Part shown: piece after piece, positions 1 through 8,696 of the stretch
Numbering within the stretch: position 1 is the stretch's first letter
How the letters are laid out: each line of letters begins with the position of its first letter
Origin: Legionellales bacterium
GTDB taxonomy: Bacteria; Pseudomonadota; Gammaproteobacteria; Berkiellales; Berkiellaceae
Reading direction: 5' to 3'
Assembly (NCBI GenBank): GCA_947475765.1
Contig: CANJMM010000002.1
Coordinates: 1-64,000, forward strand
DNA length: 64,000 nt
Position numbers and translations under genes: made by a program
Notes under the pieces: generated by a model
What the model was told of the DNA's origin: nothing
The model's input: the letters and a program-made list of their open reading frames with translations, nothing else
Database searches by the model: none

Positions 1-2
1 CT

Positions 3-131
3 GGTTGTTTCAGAAAAGAGCTGTATGCAAAAGCTTATTGTCGCATTTCCAGCTATTTGCAGACCATGGCAACCAAAGGATATAATCCTTTAATTGCAAT
101 TCAGATGGCACTTGCTGGTGAACTTGTCTGA
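3..131 (+). pseudogene. C-terminal fragment of an IS66-like transposase
   Basis: An open frame enters from the left edge of the window and stops at a TGA at 129-131. The visible residues include AYCRISSYLQTMATKGYNPL, which resembles the C-terminal tail of IS66-family TnpC proteins. Only about 42 residues are visible, so the family call rests on general resemblance. The upstream part lies outside the window, so this could be an intact transposase cut by the window edge or a remnant. Its place directly upstream of a toxin tip that lacks an N-terminal part suggests that transposition shaped this locus, which is inference. Confidence 0.45.
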
Positions 132-176
132 AGGGTGCGAGTAGTTACTATTTAATTTAAATAACTTTTAGGTTGA

Positions 177-377
177 GCGAAATATAGGGTAAAAACGACT
201 AATACTATTAGCAAAGTCAGCAATCAGGTAGTTTCTGCTATTAGAAAGATAGCAAAAACAGCTAAACCTTTATTACCGACAGCTCCCTTTCGGATTAATC
301 CGCCAAGGGCCGCGAAACAACGGCCGAGTGAGCCACTGATCTTTTCAGCAGAAGCAAAGTTAAGTACACAAGGTGGC
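177..377 (+). other. Open in-frame linker upstream of the toxin tip, without a start codon
   Basis: The reading frame of the toxin ORF stays open upstream to 177, after a TGA at 174-176. It contains no ATG, GTG or TTG until the TTG at 378. The translation includes KPLLPTAPFRINPPRAAK, and a near copy recurs at 1265-1323. This is what an orphan C-terminal tip of a polymorphic toxin looks like: the linker is kept and the large N-terminal delivery part is missing. Whether 177-377 is translated is unknown. Confidence 0.5.
258..316 (+). repeat. Toxin-linker direct repeat, copy 1
   Basis: This 59-base segment is about three-quarters identical to 1265-1323 in the same orientation. Most differences fall at third codon positions, so the shared peptide KPLLP(T/A)AP(F/L)RINPPRAAK is kept. 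The repeat marks the junction between a constant part and variable tips. Confidence 0.6.
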
Positions 378-743
378 TTGGCTAGGACTGAATATAATGC
401 AGCGAATGTGAATGCTCAAGTTGCGGTTAATACAAAAATGCGAGCTTTGCAAAAAGCACAAAATGAATCGGTAACAACGAAAGAATTTAGTGATGGGAGA
501 CTTAGATATTATATGGCTGAAATCCGTTCTAATACGCCAGGTCCAACAAGGGGGTCTGCTCATGTGACTGAATATAACAAAATAACGGGACAAGTACGCG
601 CGTGGAGAGAATGCTATGATCATCAAGGGAATATTAATAGAATTCATCCTAAGATGATTGATGGGCAACAAATTAATAGCCAACATTACCCACCAACTAA
701 AAAAGAATTAGAATCTAGAAAGAAACCAGGGAGACCTAAATAG
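378..743 (+). CDS. Orphan polymorphic-toxin C-terminal domain (putative nuclease tip)
   Basis: About 121 residues from a TTG codon, with no convincing start of its own. The C-terminal half shows GRLRYYMAEI, then GPTRGSAHVTEYN, then VRAWRECYDHQGNINRIHPK and HYPPT. This is a compact domain rich in conserved-looking Arg, Asp and His, typical of toxin tips found at the ends of RHS, CDI and other polymorphic toxins. I recall similar motif strings in bacterial toxin families of the Ntox type (possibly Ntox24), but cannot confirm the family or an RNase activity. It ends in a basic KKPGRPK tail. The stop codon overlaps the start of the next small gene by one base, the usual toxin-immunity layout. The N-terminal secretion and repeat region is absent, so it may be silent unless recombined onto a full-length toxin. 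Confidence 0.55.
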   Translation: MARTEYNAANVNAQVAVNTKMRALQKAQNESVTTKEFSDGRLRYYMAEIRSNTPGPTRGSAHVTEYNKITGQVRAWRECYDHQGNINRIHPKMIDGQQINSQHYPPTKKELESRKKPGRPK

Positions 744-1021
744 TGTATACACGAATTCAGTTTGGGCAAGAGTTAAAATCGAAAGTTGAACGGAGAGAAG
801 ATGTTACAGTTATTGGACATTGGACATATTCAATATATTTGAAATATATAAATGAAATTGAGGACCGCGTGCTAGATAATATTTTATTAACGCTTAATAC
901 TATGGAAGATGGACCGGAATTCGCGTTTAGTTATAAAATTTTAAATAAAATAGCAGATGATTTAATTGCAGGAAAAGATGTTGATTTAAACTCAGATGAA
1001 TATAGAGAGCCTAATTTATGA
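743..1021 (+). CDS. Putative immunity protein for the upstream toxin tip
   Basis: A 92-residue protein with a GTG start that overlaps the TAG stop of the toxin ORF by one base. An AGGGAG sequence lies about 12 bases upstream. It has no signal peptide or membrane segment, is acidic (for example EIEDR, MEDGPEF, DVDLNSDEYREP) and looks like a small soluble helical protein. I do not recognise a named family. The immunity role is inferred from position, size, acidity opposite a basic toxin, and translational coupling. It could alternatively be an unrelated small ORF. Confidence 0.5.
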   Translation: MYTRIQFGQELKSKVERREDVTVIGHWTYSIYLKYINEIEDRVLDNILLTLNTMEDGPEFAFSYKILNKIADDLIAGKDVDLNSDEYREPNL

Positions 1022-1064
1022 AGAGGTAAAAGACGGCTCAAATTCTGATTAAAAGACCCGGACT

Positions 1065-1085
1065 TCACCTAGGTTAATTAGGTGA
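1065..1085. terminator. Inverted repeat after the immunity gene
   Basis: TCACCTA at 1065-1071 pairs with TAGGTGA at 1079-1085 across a 7-base loop, about 45 bases after the immunity stop codon. No clear T-run follows, so it is at best a weak terminator and may simply be a palindrome. Confidence 0.3.
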
Positions 1086-1243
1086 CTTGTAATTTTGGGT
1101 GGTTTTATTCATGGTTTTTTGTTTAGGGGAATAGAATCAAGAATGGGTGACCCCATTTTTTTTAATTTAATTTAAAAAAATTTATCTGTTATTAGTGACG
1201 CCGCCACTGATTTTGGCAAAAACAGCAAATACCATTCGTTTAG

Positions 1244-1396
1244 GTTGTCGCTAAGGCTCCGAAAACAGTTAAGCCTTTACTACCAGCAGCACCCTTGCGG
1301 ATTAATCCACCTAGGGCAGCTAAGAATTCGTTTCCCTCTGTGCCAGGGACAATAAGACAAAATTTAAGTACAATGCTTTCCAGTTATGCTAAATAA
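1244..1396 (+). pseudogene. Decayed second toxin tip sharing the same linker
   Basis: The 426 bases between the immunity gene and dsbD hold no complete gene. An open frame from 1244 (TAG at 1241-1243) to a TAA at 1394-1396 encodes KPLLPAAPLRINPPRAAK, then about 24 unrelated residues. The linker matches the one upstream of the first toxin tip almost residue for residue, and what follows has diverged completely. This is the pattern of a displaced alternative toxin tip that was then truncated. There is no start codon, so I regard it as non-functional. Confidence 0.5.
1265..1323 (+). repeat. Toxin-linker direct repeat, copy 2
   Basis: Second copy of the linker repeat, inside the decayed tip. The two copies bracket the toxin-immunity pair, so recombination between them would delete or swap it. 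Confidence 0.6.
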
Positions 1397-1447
1397 TGGG
1401 ATCATTTCATCTTTTAGCGGGAATTACGGTAAAGGAATAAGCACCTA

Positions 1448-3235
1448 ATGGGCAGATTTTTAAAGTTTTATAACTTAAACAAGAACTTAAATAAACGGCC
1501 ATTATCTTTTTTTTTATTTTTTTTAATATTCATTGCGCCATTAAGCCTAAGTTATGCCAAGCAACTTGAGCCTTTAGCGGTAGAACAGGCTTTTAGCTTA
1601 AGCATCACCCCACAAGCTCAAGGCAATGATCTTAAATTGCACTGGAAAATCGCCCCCAACCATTATTTATATCAAGATAAAATTGAGGTTTATAGCTTAA
1701 ATGCCAATCCCATCAAGCTTCCTCTGATTCTGCCTAAAGCCAAAATATTGCCCAATGCTTTATTAGGCTCAAAGGCTGTTTATGAACAAACCTTAACACT
1801 CTTGATTAAGCCGCCTCAAGATACCACTGAATTATCTATACAATACCAAGGATGTTCTGCTGAAGGCTTTTGTTACCCCCCACAAAAAATAAGCTACGCT
1901 TATCCAAACCGCATGAATCAAGCACTGCAACATGCAAACCCCGCAACTCGACTGGGTCTTTTTTATTTATTAGGTTTGTTGCTGGCTTTTACGCCTTGTG
2001 TGCTCCCCATGCTGCCTATTTTGGCTTCTGTGATTATTACGGAAGAAAAATTAAGTACCCTTAAAGGCTTTTTCTTATCGCTGAGCTATGTCATGAGTAT
2101 GGCAACGACTTATGCTGTAGCGGGTGTACTCGCCGTCAAAATGGGGCAAAGTCTCCCGCTTTTATTTCAACATGTCTGGGTGATAACCGGATTTGCTTTA
2201 TTTTTTGTTTATCTGGGATTGGTACAACTGAATAAATTACCCTTAAGATTACCCCAAAAATTAAGCACGATTTTTCACGCCATACATGCTAAACAACAAG
2301 GAGGACATATTCTGGGTGCGGTTATCTTAGGCTTTTTAGCTACCCTAATTGCTTCACCTTGTATTAGCGCACCGCTCATGGCCACTTTGTCTTATATTGC
2401 TCAAACGGGTAATCTTTTTTTAGGGGGATCTAGTTTATTTGTCATGGGCTTAGGCATGGGCACCCCTATGATATTACTGGGTACGCTAGGTGGAAGGTAT
2501 ATACCCAAAACAGGCAAATGGATGCAATTGGTGAATGAATTATTTGCCCTCTTACTTTTTGGCCTAGCCATTTGGATACTGGGCAATGTCTTAGCCCCAA
2601 ATCTCATAATGGGCTTATGGGGTATTTTAGCAATACTTGCTGCTTATTTTATGGGGGTTTTAAATAAACGAACCTACCATTATTTACCTAATTTACCTAA
2701 AATAGGCATAGTCATTTTGATTTATGGCTTAATGTTAATACTCTCTGCTGTCTTAGGGCACACCAATCCCTTTAGGCCATTTCCATTTCATGCGAGCTTT
2801 GCCCAAGTTGCCAACCTTGCCAAACTGAATGCTGAGAGCCATTTTATTTCTGTCAATAATTTACAAAGCTTAAATACTGAACTTAAAAAATATACGGCGC
2901 ATAGGCAGCATAAAGATCAACTGATTTTAATTGATTTTTATGCCGATTGGTGTGCTGCCTGTAAACATATGGACGTTGCCTTATTTCAAGATCCTGAGGT
3001 GCTGAGTCTGATTCAAAATTGGACACGCATTAAAGCCGATATTACTGAAAATGGACCCGAGCAGCGCGCCCTCATGAAAGCCTATCAGGTCTTTGCGCCG
3101 CCTAGTCTTTACTTATTGAAAGTCAACCAAGTAAATCAGCCCAATCCGCCCTACCAAGTGTTACAACTTCATGGGGCCATCGCCAAAAAAGAATTTATCG
3201 CAGCCTTAACTAAATTTACAACTAAGCCAATATAA
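1448..3235 (+). CDS. dsbD: Thiol:disulfide interchange protein DsbD
   Basis: An inner-membrane reductase that carries electrons from cytoplasmic thioredoxin to periplasmic thiol proteins. It is 595 residues, the usual full length. Residues 1-37 form a signal peptide. The periplasmic N-domain has the paired cysteines C136 and C142 in QGCSAEGFCYPP. The central multi-span domain carries C184 (FTPCVLPMLP) and C305 (ASPCISAP). The C-terminal thioredoxin-like domain has C502 and C505 in YADWCAACK. All six redox cysteines are present, so the protein should be active. The first 15 residues contain a small repeat (NLNKNLNK). The gene stands alone, with a 136-base gap before aroQ. Confidence 0.95.
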   Translation: MGRFLKFYNLNKNLNKRPLSFFLFFLIFIAPLSLSYAKQLEPLAVEQAFSLSITPQAQGNDLKLHWKIAPNHYLYQDKIEVYSLNANPIKLPLILPKAKILPNALLGSKAVYEQTLTLLIKPPQDTTELSIQYQGCSAEGFCYPPQKISYAYPNRMNQALQHANPATRLGLFYLLGLLLAFTPCVLPMLPILASVIITEEKLSTLKGFFLSLSYVMSMATTYAVAGVLAVKMGQSLPLLFQHVWVITGFALFFVYLGLVQLNKLPLRLPQKLSTIFHAIHAKQQGGHILGAVILGFLATLIASPCISAPLMATLSYIAQTGNLFLGGSSLFVMGLGMGTPMILLGTLGGRYIPKTGKWMQLVNELFALLLFGLAIWILGNVLAPNLIMGLWGILAILAAYFMGVLNKRTYHYLPNLPKIGIVILIYGLMLILSAVLGHTNPFRPFPFHASFAQVANLAKLNAESHFISVNNLQSLNTELKKYTAHRQHKDQLILIDFYADWCAACKHMDVALFQDPEVLSLIQNWTRIKADITENGPEQRALMKAYQVFAPPSLYLLKVNQVNQPNPPYQVLQLHGAIAKKEFIAALTKFTTKPI

Positions 3236-3371
3236 ATTAGCGCTATTTTCGTCGAAAGCAGGCAAATTTGGCATAAATTGAAGCAAATAGATATAATTAA
3301 ACAAATTTCCTGGACAAATGTAAGCGGCTTGGGCAAAATGGTTAGAATTAAAAAAAGGCTAAATTTGTTAA

Positions 3372-3815
3372 ATGACTGATATTTTAATATTACATGGCCC
3401 CAATCTCAACCTGCTTGGTCTTAGGCAGCCTGAATTATATGGCCATACGACATTAAAGCAAATTAATACACAATTAGATGAAATAGCAAAACATCAGGGT
3501 ATAAATCTGGATATTTTTCAAAGTAATTCAGAATCCTGTCTCATCGATAAGATTCACCAAGCTTATACTCAAGCCCAATGCATTATTATTAATCCCGCGG
3601 GTTTCACCCATACCAGTGTGGCTTTATTAGATGCTTTATTAGCTGTTCGTTTGCCTTATATAGAAGTCCATTTAAGCTTAATTCATGCACGTGACACTTT
3701 CAGAAAAACATCTTTATTTTCTGAACACGCCATGGGGGTTATTACCGGTTTTGGCGCTCAAAGCTACCACTTAGCTTTACTGGCTGCCTGCCAGCATCTT
3801 AAAAAATCAAATTGA
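3372..3815 (+). CDS. aroQ: Type II 3-dehydroquinate dehydratase
   Basis: Catalyses the third step of the shikimate pathway, 3-dehydroquinate to 3-dehydroshikimate, in the cytoplasm. At 147 residues it has the normal length of the small dodecameric type II enzyme. The signature near the start (LHGPNLNLLGLRQPELYG) includes the lid arginine R18 and catalytic Tyr23. NPAGFTHTSVAL supplies the active-site Asn. EVHLSLIHARDTFRK contains the catalytic His100 and substrate-binding residues. It is first in the aroQ-accB-accC-prmA order that is widespread in gammaproteobacteria, with 45 bases before accB. Confidence 0.95.
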   Translation: MTDILILHGPNLNLLGLRQPELYGHTTLKQINTQLDEIAKHQGINLDIFQSNSESCLIDKIHQAYTQAQCIIINPAGFTHTSVALLDALLAVRLPYIEVHLSLIHARDTFRKTSLFSEHAMGVITGFGAQSYHLALLAACQHLKKSN

Positions 3816-3860
3816 ATCTTATTATCTATTACTATATAAAAAAGAGAGAGAAGCTTTATC

Positions 3861-4313
3861 ATGGACATTCGTAAAATTAAAAAACTGATTGAGCTAGTCG
3901 AAGAATCTGGGGTCAGCGAAATTGAAATTAAAGAAGGCGAAGAAACCATTCGCATTAGCCGAAAAATAGAAGCCCCCATGATGATGCCTCATCAACAATA
4001 TTATTTACCCCCGCACCCCTCAACTGCGCCTTTACCCACAACCCCTGTTGACGTACCGAGTGAAAGCAAAATACCAGAAGGTTATATCGTTACCTCGCCA
4101 ATGGTCGGCACTTTTTATAAAGCCTCTTCCCCTGAAGCGCAACCTTTTGTCACCATTGGATCTCAAGTAGAAGTAGGTTCGACCATTTGCATCATTGAGG
4201 CCATGAAAACCCTCAATCAAATTGAATGTGATAAATCCGGTATTATTGCCTCTATTTTGGTTGAGAATGGCCAACCCATTGAATTTGGCCAACCCCTGTT
4301 TGTGATTAAGTAG
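3861..4313 (+). CDS. accB: Biotin carboxyl carrier protein of acetyl-CoA carboxylase
   Basis: Carries biotin between the carboxylase and carboxyltransferase halves of acetyl-CoA carboxylase, the first step of fatty-acid synthesis. The N-terminal segment (about 1-36) is followed by a Pro-rich flexible linker (about 38-75). The lipoyl/biotinyl domain carries the biotinylated Lys116. The biotin motif reads EAMKT rather than the EAMKM usual in gammaproteobacteria; EAMKT occurs in alphaproteobacterial carriers, so function should be intact. The gene is 12 bases upstream of accC. The start is supported by a strong AAGAGAGAGAAG ribosome-binding region. Confidence 0.94.
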   Translation: MDIRKIKKLIELVEESGVSEIEIKEGEETIRISRKIEAPMMMPHQQYYLPPHPSTAPLPTTPVDVPSESKIPEGYIVTSPMVGTFYKASSPEAQPFVTIGSQVEVGSTICIIEAMKTLNQIECDKSGIIASILVENGQPIEFGQPLFVIK

Positions 4314-4325
4314 GTCGATATAACT

Positions 4326-5675
4326 ATGATGGACAAAATTCTCATTGCCAACCGCGGCGAAATTGCGCTTAGAATTTTAAGGGCCTGCAAAGAACTGGGC
4401 ATTAAAACTGTGGCCGCGCACTCTGTCACTGACAGAGATTCTTTAGCGGTTAGACTGGCCGATGAAGCCGTTTGTGTGGGGCCAGGTAACTCCAAAGACA
4501 GTTATTTAAATATTCCAGCGCTAATCAGTGCCGCTGAAATTACCGATGCGGTTGCCATTCATCCGGGTTATGGTTTTTTATCTGAAAATGCCGATTTTTC
4601 TGAACGGGTGGAACAAAGCGGTTTTATTTTTATTGGTCCAAAAGCCGACACCATTCGCTTAATGGGCGATAAAGTTTCTGCCATTGCGACCATGAAAAAA
4701 GCTGGTGTGCCTTGTGTACCTGGTTCAGATGGCCCACTAGGAGACGATCCTAAAGCCAACTTGGCCATGGCGCGTCAAATTGGTTACCCCATTATTATTA
4801 AAGCAGCCGGTGGCGGCGGCGGACGAGGCATGCGGGTGGTACATGCTGAAGGTGCCTTATTGCATTCTATCAGCTTGACCCGTCAAGAGGCCCAAGCCGC
4901 TTTTAATAATAGCACCGTCTATATGGAAAAATTTCTAGAAACCCCAAGACATATCGAAATTCAAGTCTTAGCAGATGGTCAAGGCAATGCGGTTTATTTA
5001 GGAGAGCGTGATTGCTCTTTACAAAGACGTCACCAAAAAGTACTAGAAGAAGCGCCTGCACCAGGTATAACCGAGGCCCAACGTAAAAAAATTGGCAAAA
5101 TTTGCACCAAAGCCTGTCTGGAAATTGATTACCGAGGCGCGGGCACTTTTGAGTTTTTATACCAAGACAATGAATTTTATTTTATTGAAATGAATACCCG
5201 CGTTCAAGTAGAACATCCTATTACCGAGCTGATTACTGGCATCGACATCGTAAAAGAACAAATTAAAATCGCCAATGGTCAAAAATTGAGTTTTACGCAA
5301 AATGATATCGTGTTATCTGGCCATGCAATGGAATGTCGTATTAATGCCGAAGATCCCAAAACTTTTATTCCCTGTCCAGGCAAAATTACCTGGTATCATG
5401 CGCCAGGTGGCCCAGGTATTCGGGTTGATTCACATTTGTATACTTCTTATGTTGTGCCCCCTAATTATGATTCGCTTTTAGGCAAACTCATTGCCCATGG
5501 TAAAAATAGGGAAGAATGTCTGGCACGGTTAAAAAATGCTTTAGACGAAATTGTGGTGGAAGGCGTTAAAACCAATATTCTGCTGCATCAAGAATTGGTT
5601 CGAGATGGCAATTTTCAACGAGGCGGCATTAACATTCATTATCTCGAAGAAAAACTTAAAAATGCAAAATCCTGA
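4326..5675 (+). CDS. accC: Biotin carboxylase subunit of acetyl-CoA carboxylase
   Basis: ATP- and bicarbonate-dependent carboxylation of biotin on AccB. At 449 residues it is a normal AccC. The N-terminal biotin-carboxylase fold begins [17 protein letters not shown]. The ATP-grasp glycine loop GGGGGRGMR lies at about 162-170, and [14 protein letters not shown] forms the catalytic core near 290-302. The C-terminal domain has [13 protein letters not shown]. The start could be either of two adjacent ATG codons (4326 or 4329). The stop overlaps the prmA start by 14 bases, so the two are translationally coupled. Confidence 0.95.
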   Translation: MMDKILIANRGEIALRILRACKELGIKTVAAHSVTDRDSLAVRLADEAVCVGPGNSKDSYLNIPALISAAEITDAVAIHPGYGFLSENADFSERVEQSGFIFIGPKADTIRLMGDKVSAIATMKKAGVPCVPGSDGPLGDDPKANLAMARQIGYPIIIKAAGGGGGRGMRVVHAEGALLHSISLTRQEAQAAFNNSTVYMEKFLETPRHIEIQVLADGQGNAVYLGERDCSLQRRHQKVLEEAPAPGITEAQRKKIGKICTKACLEIDYRGAGTFEFLYQDNEFYFIEMNTRVQVEHPITELITGIDIVKEQIKIANGQKLSFTQNDIVLSGHAMECRINAEDPKTFIPCPGKITWYHAPGGPGIRVDSHLYTSYVVPPNYDSLLGKLIAHGKNREECLARLKNALDEIVVEGVKTNILLHQELVRDGNFQRGGINIHYLEEKLKNAKS

Positions 5676-6591
5676 TCCTAACTGGACTAACTTATCTGTC
5701 TCTTGTCATAAACCGCTTGTGGACGAAATAAGTGATTGGTTTTTTGAACAAGGGGCACTGAGTGTCTCTCTTGGGGATCCTTATGATAATACCCCAGATG
5801 AACAAGCCATTTTTGAACCCGATCCTGAGCAAACCCCTATTTGGCAAACCACGCGCGTTATTGCTTTATTTGATGCTGTGAATTTAAGCCACATTCAAGC
5901 TTTATTTCATGAGGCTTTTCAGCACCTACATTTGAGTCTAACCGAAGAAAAACTTGCCGACCAAATCTGGGAAACGGCTTGGTTAGAGCACTATCAGCCA
6001 GTCATTTTTGGAAAAGCCCCGCATCAATTATGGGTTGGCCCAGAACAGATGATCCCCATAGAAAACAGCACCGCGGTATTTTTAAACCCTGGCTTGGCTT
6101 TTGGAACGGGGACACATCCTACCACTGCACTGTGTTTATCTTGGTTGGCCAATCATCCACCCAAAGATCTGACTGTTATCGACTATGGTTCAGGTTCAGG
6201 CATTTTAGCCATTACTGCGCTCAAATTAGGCGCAAAACACGTCATTGCAGTAGACCATTGTGAACAAGCTTTAAGCAGCACACTTGAAAATGCACGTCGA
6301 AACCATATTTCTAATAATAAGTTATCGGTTTATGCCCCAGAAAAAATACCTGAATCCCTAAAAACAGCATCCTGTGATGTATTATTAGCCAATATTTTAA
6401 TTGATCCCCTGATTCAACTCGCCCCTACTTTTGCAAGCTATCTGAAGCCTCACGGCATGATAATCTTATCTGGCCTACTCACCTCTCAATTAGATTTATT
6501 AAAAGCTGCCTATGCCCCCTGGTTTAGTTTTGAGATGGCGCCAGAAATAAAAGACGATTGGGTCTGTATTACTGCGAAGAAATGTCTTTAA
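5662..6591 (+). CDS. prmA: Ribosomal protein L11 methyltransferase
   Basis: S-adenosylmethionine-dependent methyltransferase that trimethylates ribosomal protein L11. I chose the ATG at 5662 (309 residues, [13 protein letters not shown]) over longer in-frame starts because homologues begin this way and the result matches the family length. The N-terminal recognition domain is followed by [20 protein letters not shown] and the SAM-binding loop [28 protein letters not shown] is the family's active-site segment (usually NILAGPL). Its overlap with accC ends the operon. It is followed by a hairpin and the remains of an inverted-repeat element. Confidence 0.94.
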   Translation: MQNPDPNWTNLSVSCHKPLVDEISDWFFEQGALSVSLGDPYDNTPDEQAIFEPDPEQTPIWQTTRVIALFDAVNLSHIQALFHEAFQHLHLSLTEEKLADQIWETAWLEHYQPVIFGKAPHQLWVGPEQMIPIENSTAVFLNPGLAFGTGTHPTTALCLSWLANHPPKDLTVIDYGSGSGILAITALKLGAKHVIAVDHCEQALSSTLENARRNHISNNKLSVYAPEKIPESLKTASCDVLLANILIDPLIQLAPTFASYLKPHGMIILSGLLTSQLDLLKAAYAPWFSFEMAPEIKDDWVCITAKKCL

Positions 6592-6614
6592 TATTCATAG
6601 TGATAAGGTAACTG

Positions 6615-6646
6615 CTCACCCCCTATCGGCACTATTTTGAATGAAG
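6615..6646 (+). repeat. Left outer arm of an inverted repeat around the IS element
   Basis: This 32-base arm starts CTCACCCCCTATCGGCAC. It is the reverse complement of 8185-8216 with 30 of 32 bases matching. The match extends weakly outward through an AGGTAA sequence on both sides. The arms lie outside the IS4 terminal repeats, so they belong to an older palindromic or MITE-like element into which the IS inserted. Confidence 0.6.
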
Positions 6647-6673
6647 ATTAAAGTGAATTTCAGATAAAACCCC

Positions 6674-6690
6674 CCATCGCTTTGCGATGG
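6674..6690. terminator. Short hairpin downstream of prmA
   Basis: CCATCGC at 6674-6680 and GCGATGG at 6684-6690 form a 7-base stem with a TTT loop. It is followed by ACCCC and a short T-run on the + strand. It may terminate the accBC-prmA transcript or be an internal part of the palindromic element. Confidence 0.4.
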
Positions 6691-6705
6691 ACCCCTTTAA
6701 AAAAA

Positions 6706-8160
6706 CATTAGTATCTACACAAGTCCCATCTCTTCAACCGCATCTTTGAGAAGGGACTTGATCTCTTCAATATTATAATTATTCAGCATATCTTGCATTG
6801 CTAATAAGGCCCACAATCCCGCCAACAATGCATTATAAGTAAATTCCACTTTGCGTTTCATTTGTCGGCCACTTAGTCTTACCAGCACTCGTCGTAATTC
6901 TCCCGCTTTGGGCCCTGTTGCATGTGCTATTCGCCAGACAGATACGCAAGCCATACTGGCTACTAATAATCGGCGCGCAATAGCCAATCCTGTTGTTTGT
7001 TGCCATGATTCAAGTTGCATTCCTGCTGATTTCATTAATTTAAAATAATTTTCAACTGACCATCTCCAGTAATACCATAGTGCAAGTGTTGCAGCGGGCA
7101 CATCATGCATATTACTTAATAAATACCATATTGATAATTCATTTCCTAAATTATCAATTACTCGACTAACAATCAGTCGCGCTTTAACTGGTTCACCTTT
7201 TATAACAATAGATAATCTTTTGCCCTCAGGTCCTTTTCGTTTTTGCTTTGCTGGTCGTGTTATTATTATTTCTGTTTCAGCTATTTGCTGATTTGCAGGT
7301 ATTCCTTTATATTCAACAATACGAGCTTGACTAAATGATAAGTTTTTAGCAATATCTTTAATTTTTTTTTCTGATATTCCATCATTAACAATATTATTAT
7401 CATTTTCCCGTATTAACCAATTTTTACTCTTAAAGGTTCTCATGAAAGCTACTGAAGAAGCTTCTCTATCTACAATATGAACCAATGGCTTGTTAAAATT
7501 TTGGGATTCTATCCAACCGATACGTTTTGATAATTCTTCTAAATGTGTTAAACCCTCTAGGTTTTCTCCATAATTGCTCAATGTCTCATCTTTGGTTTTT
7601 AAATTCATTGCAACAAGTGCTAATGGCCCACCATGGCGATCACTAACTGCTAAACTTGATTGAAGATCATACCCTACACATGCTTTAAATACATTGTAGG
7701 TATCTTTTTTACTTTTATGCGCGTTATACCCTAAAGTACTCCAGTCATGTAACATTAATATAAAGTTATCACATTCAGTTTCACTTAATTCATGAGCTGC
7801 TTTGAGTAAAGGCTGTGATAATTCTTGAAGCGAACAAGCATCATTATTAAAAAATCGCCATGCTGCCTGAGTTTGATTAAAAGCCTCATCGTTATTTAAA
7901 ATACTTTTTACCCCTGCTGCCACGGAATTCCCTACTTGCATATGTGTCCGTACTAATTGTTCATATCGTTTTTTTAATCTTAGTTCCATCAAAATTTCCA
8001 TATATTCGTAAAAACCTATACATATATTACCGCTATTTAGAAAAGTATTTTGATTTTTTTTACGCCACCATAGCAGTTTGAAAAATCAAAATTTTTTTCT
8101 AAAACAGTATGGAAATACGACAGTTAACAATCAAACTATCAACTTGTGTAGATACTAATG
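6706..8160 (-). mobile_element. IS4-family insertion sequence
   Basis: A complete element of 1455 bases. The 19-base terminal inverted repeats are perfect: CATTAGTATCTACACAAGT at 6706-6724 and its reverse complement at 8142-8160. The flanks show an approximate 11-base direct repeat (CTTTAAAAAAA at 6695-6705, CTTTAAAAAGT at 8161-8171, 9 of 11 matching), as expected for IS4-family target duplication. It carries one intact transposase gene on the minus strand whose stop codon lies inside the left terminal repeat. The intact ORF and perfect ends suggest a recent, possibly still active insertion. Confidence 0.85.
6715..8001 (-). CDS. IS4-family transposase
   Basis: A 428-residue DDE transposase with an N-terminal DNA-binding segment typical of the IS4/IS50-like group (QAAWRFFNND). 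The first catalytic Asp is in LMLHDWSTL and the second in VHIVDREAS. The YREK signature is visible as YYWRWSVENYFKLMK, with correct Y-x2-R-x3-E-x6-K spacing, so E is the third catalytic residue. No frameshift or stop interrupts it. An alternative start four codons later is possible (MELRLKK). It is the only gene of the element. Confidence 0.9.
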   Translation of the reverse strand: MEILMELRLKKRYEQLVRTHMQVGNSVAAGVKSILNNDEAFNQTQAAWRFFNNDACSLQELSQPLLKAAHELSETECDNFILMLHDWSTLGYNAHKSKKDTYNVFKACVGYDLQSSLAVSDRHGGPLALVAMNLKTKDETLSNYGENLEGLTHLEELSKRIGWIESQNFNKPLVHIVDREASSVAFMRTFKSKNWLIRENDNNIVNDGISEKKIKDIAKNLSFSQARIVEYKGIPANQQIAETEIIITRPAKQKRKGPEGKRLSIVIKGEPVKARLIVSRVIDNLGNELSIWYLLSNMHDVPAATLALWYYWRWSVENYFKLMKSAGMQLESWQQTTGLAIARRLLVASMACVSVWRIAHATGPKAGELRRVLVRLSGRQMKRKVEFTYNALLAGLWALLAMQDMLNNYNIEEIKSLLKDAVEEMGLV

Positions 8161-8184
8161 CTTTAAAAAGTGGGAATAAGAAAG

Positions 8185-8216
8185 CTTCATTTAAAATAGT
8201 GCTGATAGGGGGTGAG
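8185..8216 (-). repeat. Right outer arm of the inverted repeat around the IS element
   Basis: Reverse complement of 6615-6646 (30 of 32 bases), lying 24 bases outside the right end of the IS. The two arms with the IS removed would form a long stem with a loop of roughly 70 bases between prmA and rnpB. Confidence 0.6.
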
Positions 8217-8280
8217 TTCTTACCTATTTGTAGTTAGCTGCTTGAATTGATTAATTTCGGTTTATACAGGGATTTTTAGA

Positions 8281-8641
<361 letters not shown>

Positions 8642-8646
8642 CCAGC

Positions 8647-8675
8647 ATCTTAACTGTTTTATCCCGTGCTCACAA
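8647..8675 (-). promoter_or_regulatory. Predicted sigma-70 promoter of rnpB
   Basis: On the minus strand TTGTGA (8675-8670) and TAAGAT (8652-8647) are separated by exactly 17 bases. The predicted start at about 8641-8640 coincides with the first base of the P1 helix. A GC-rich GCTGGG follows the -10 box, possibly a stringent-type discriminator. Confidence 0.6.
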
Positions 8676-8696
8676 GCGCTACGCTTAAAATCTGGG

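Noticed and set aside
360-686. A 108-codon minus-strand ORF opposite the toxin tip
   Set aside because: The plus-strand frame has coding features (conserved linker, toxin-like motifs, coupled downstream gene); the reverse frame has none.
3861-4313. EAMKT instead of EAMKM in the biotin motif of AccB as a sign of lost function
   Set aside because: The same change is normal in alphaproteobacterial carriers, and the rest of the domain is intact.
6674-6690. Possible REP or riboswitch-like structure after prmA
   Set aside because: Only a 7-base stem with no further structure. I kept it merely as a weak terminator.
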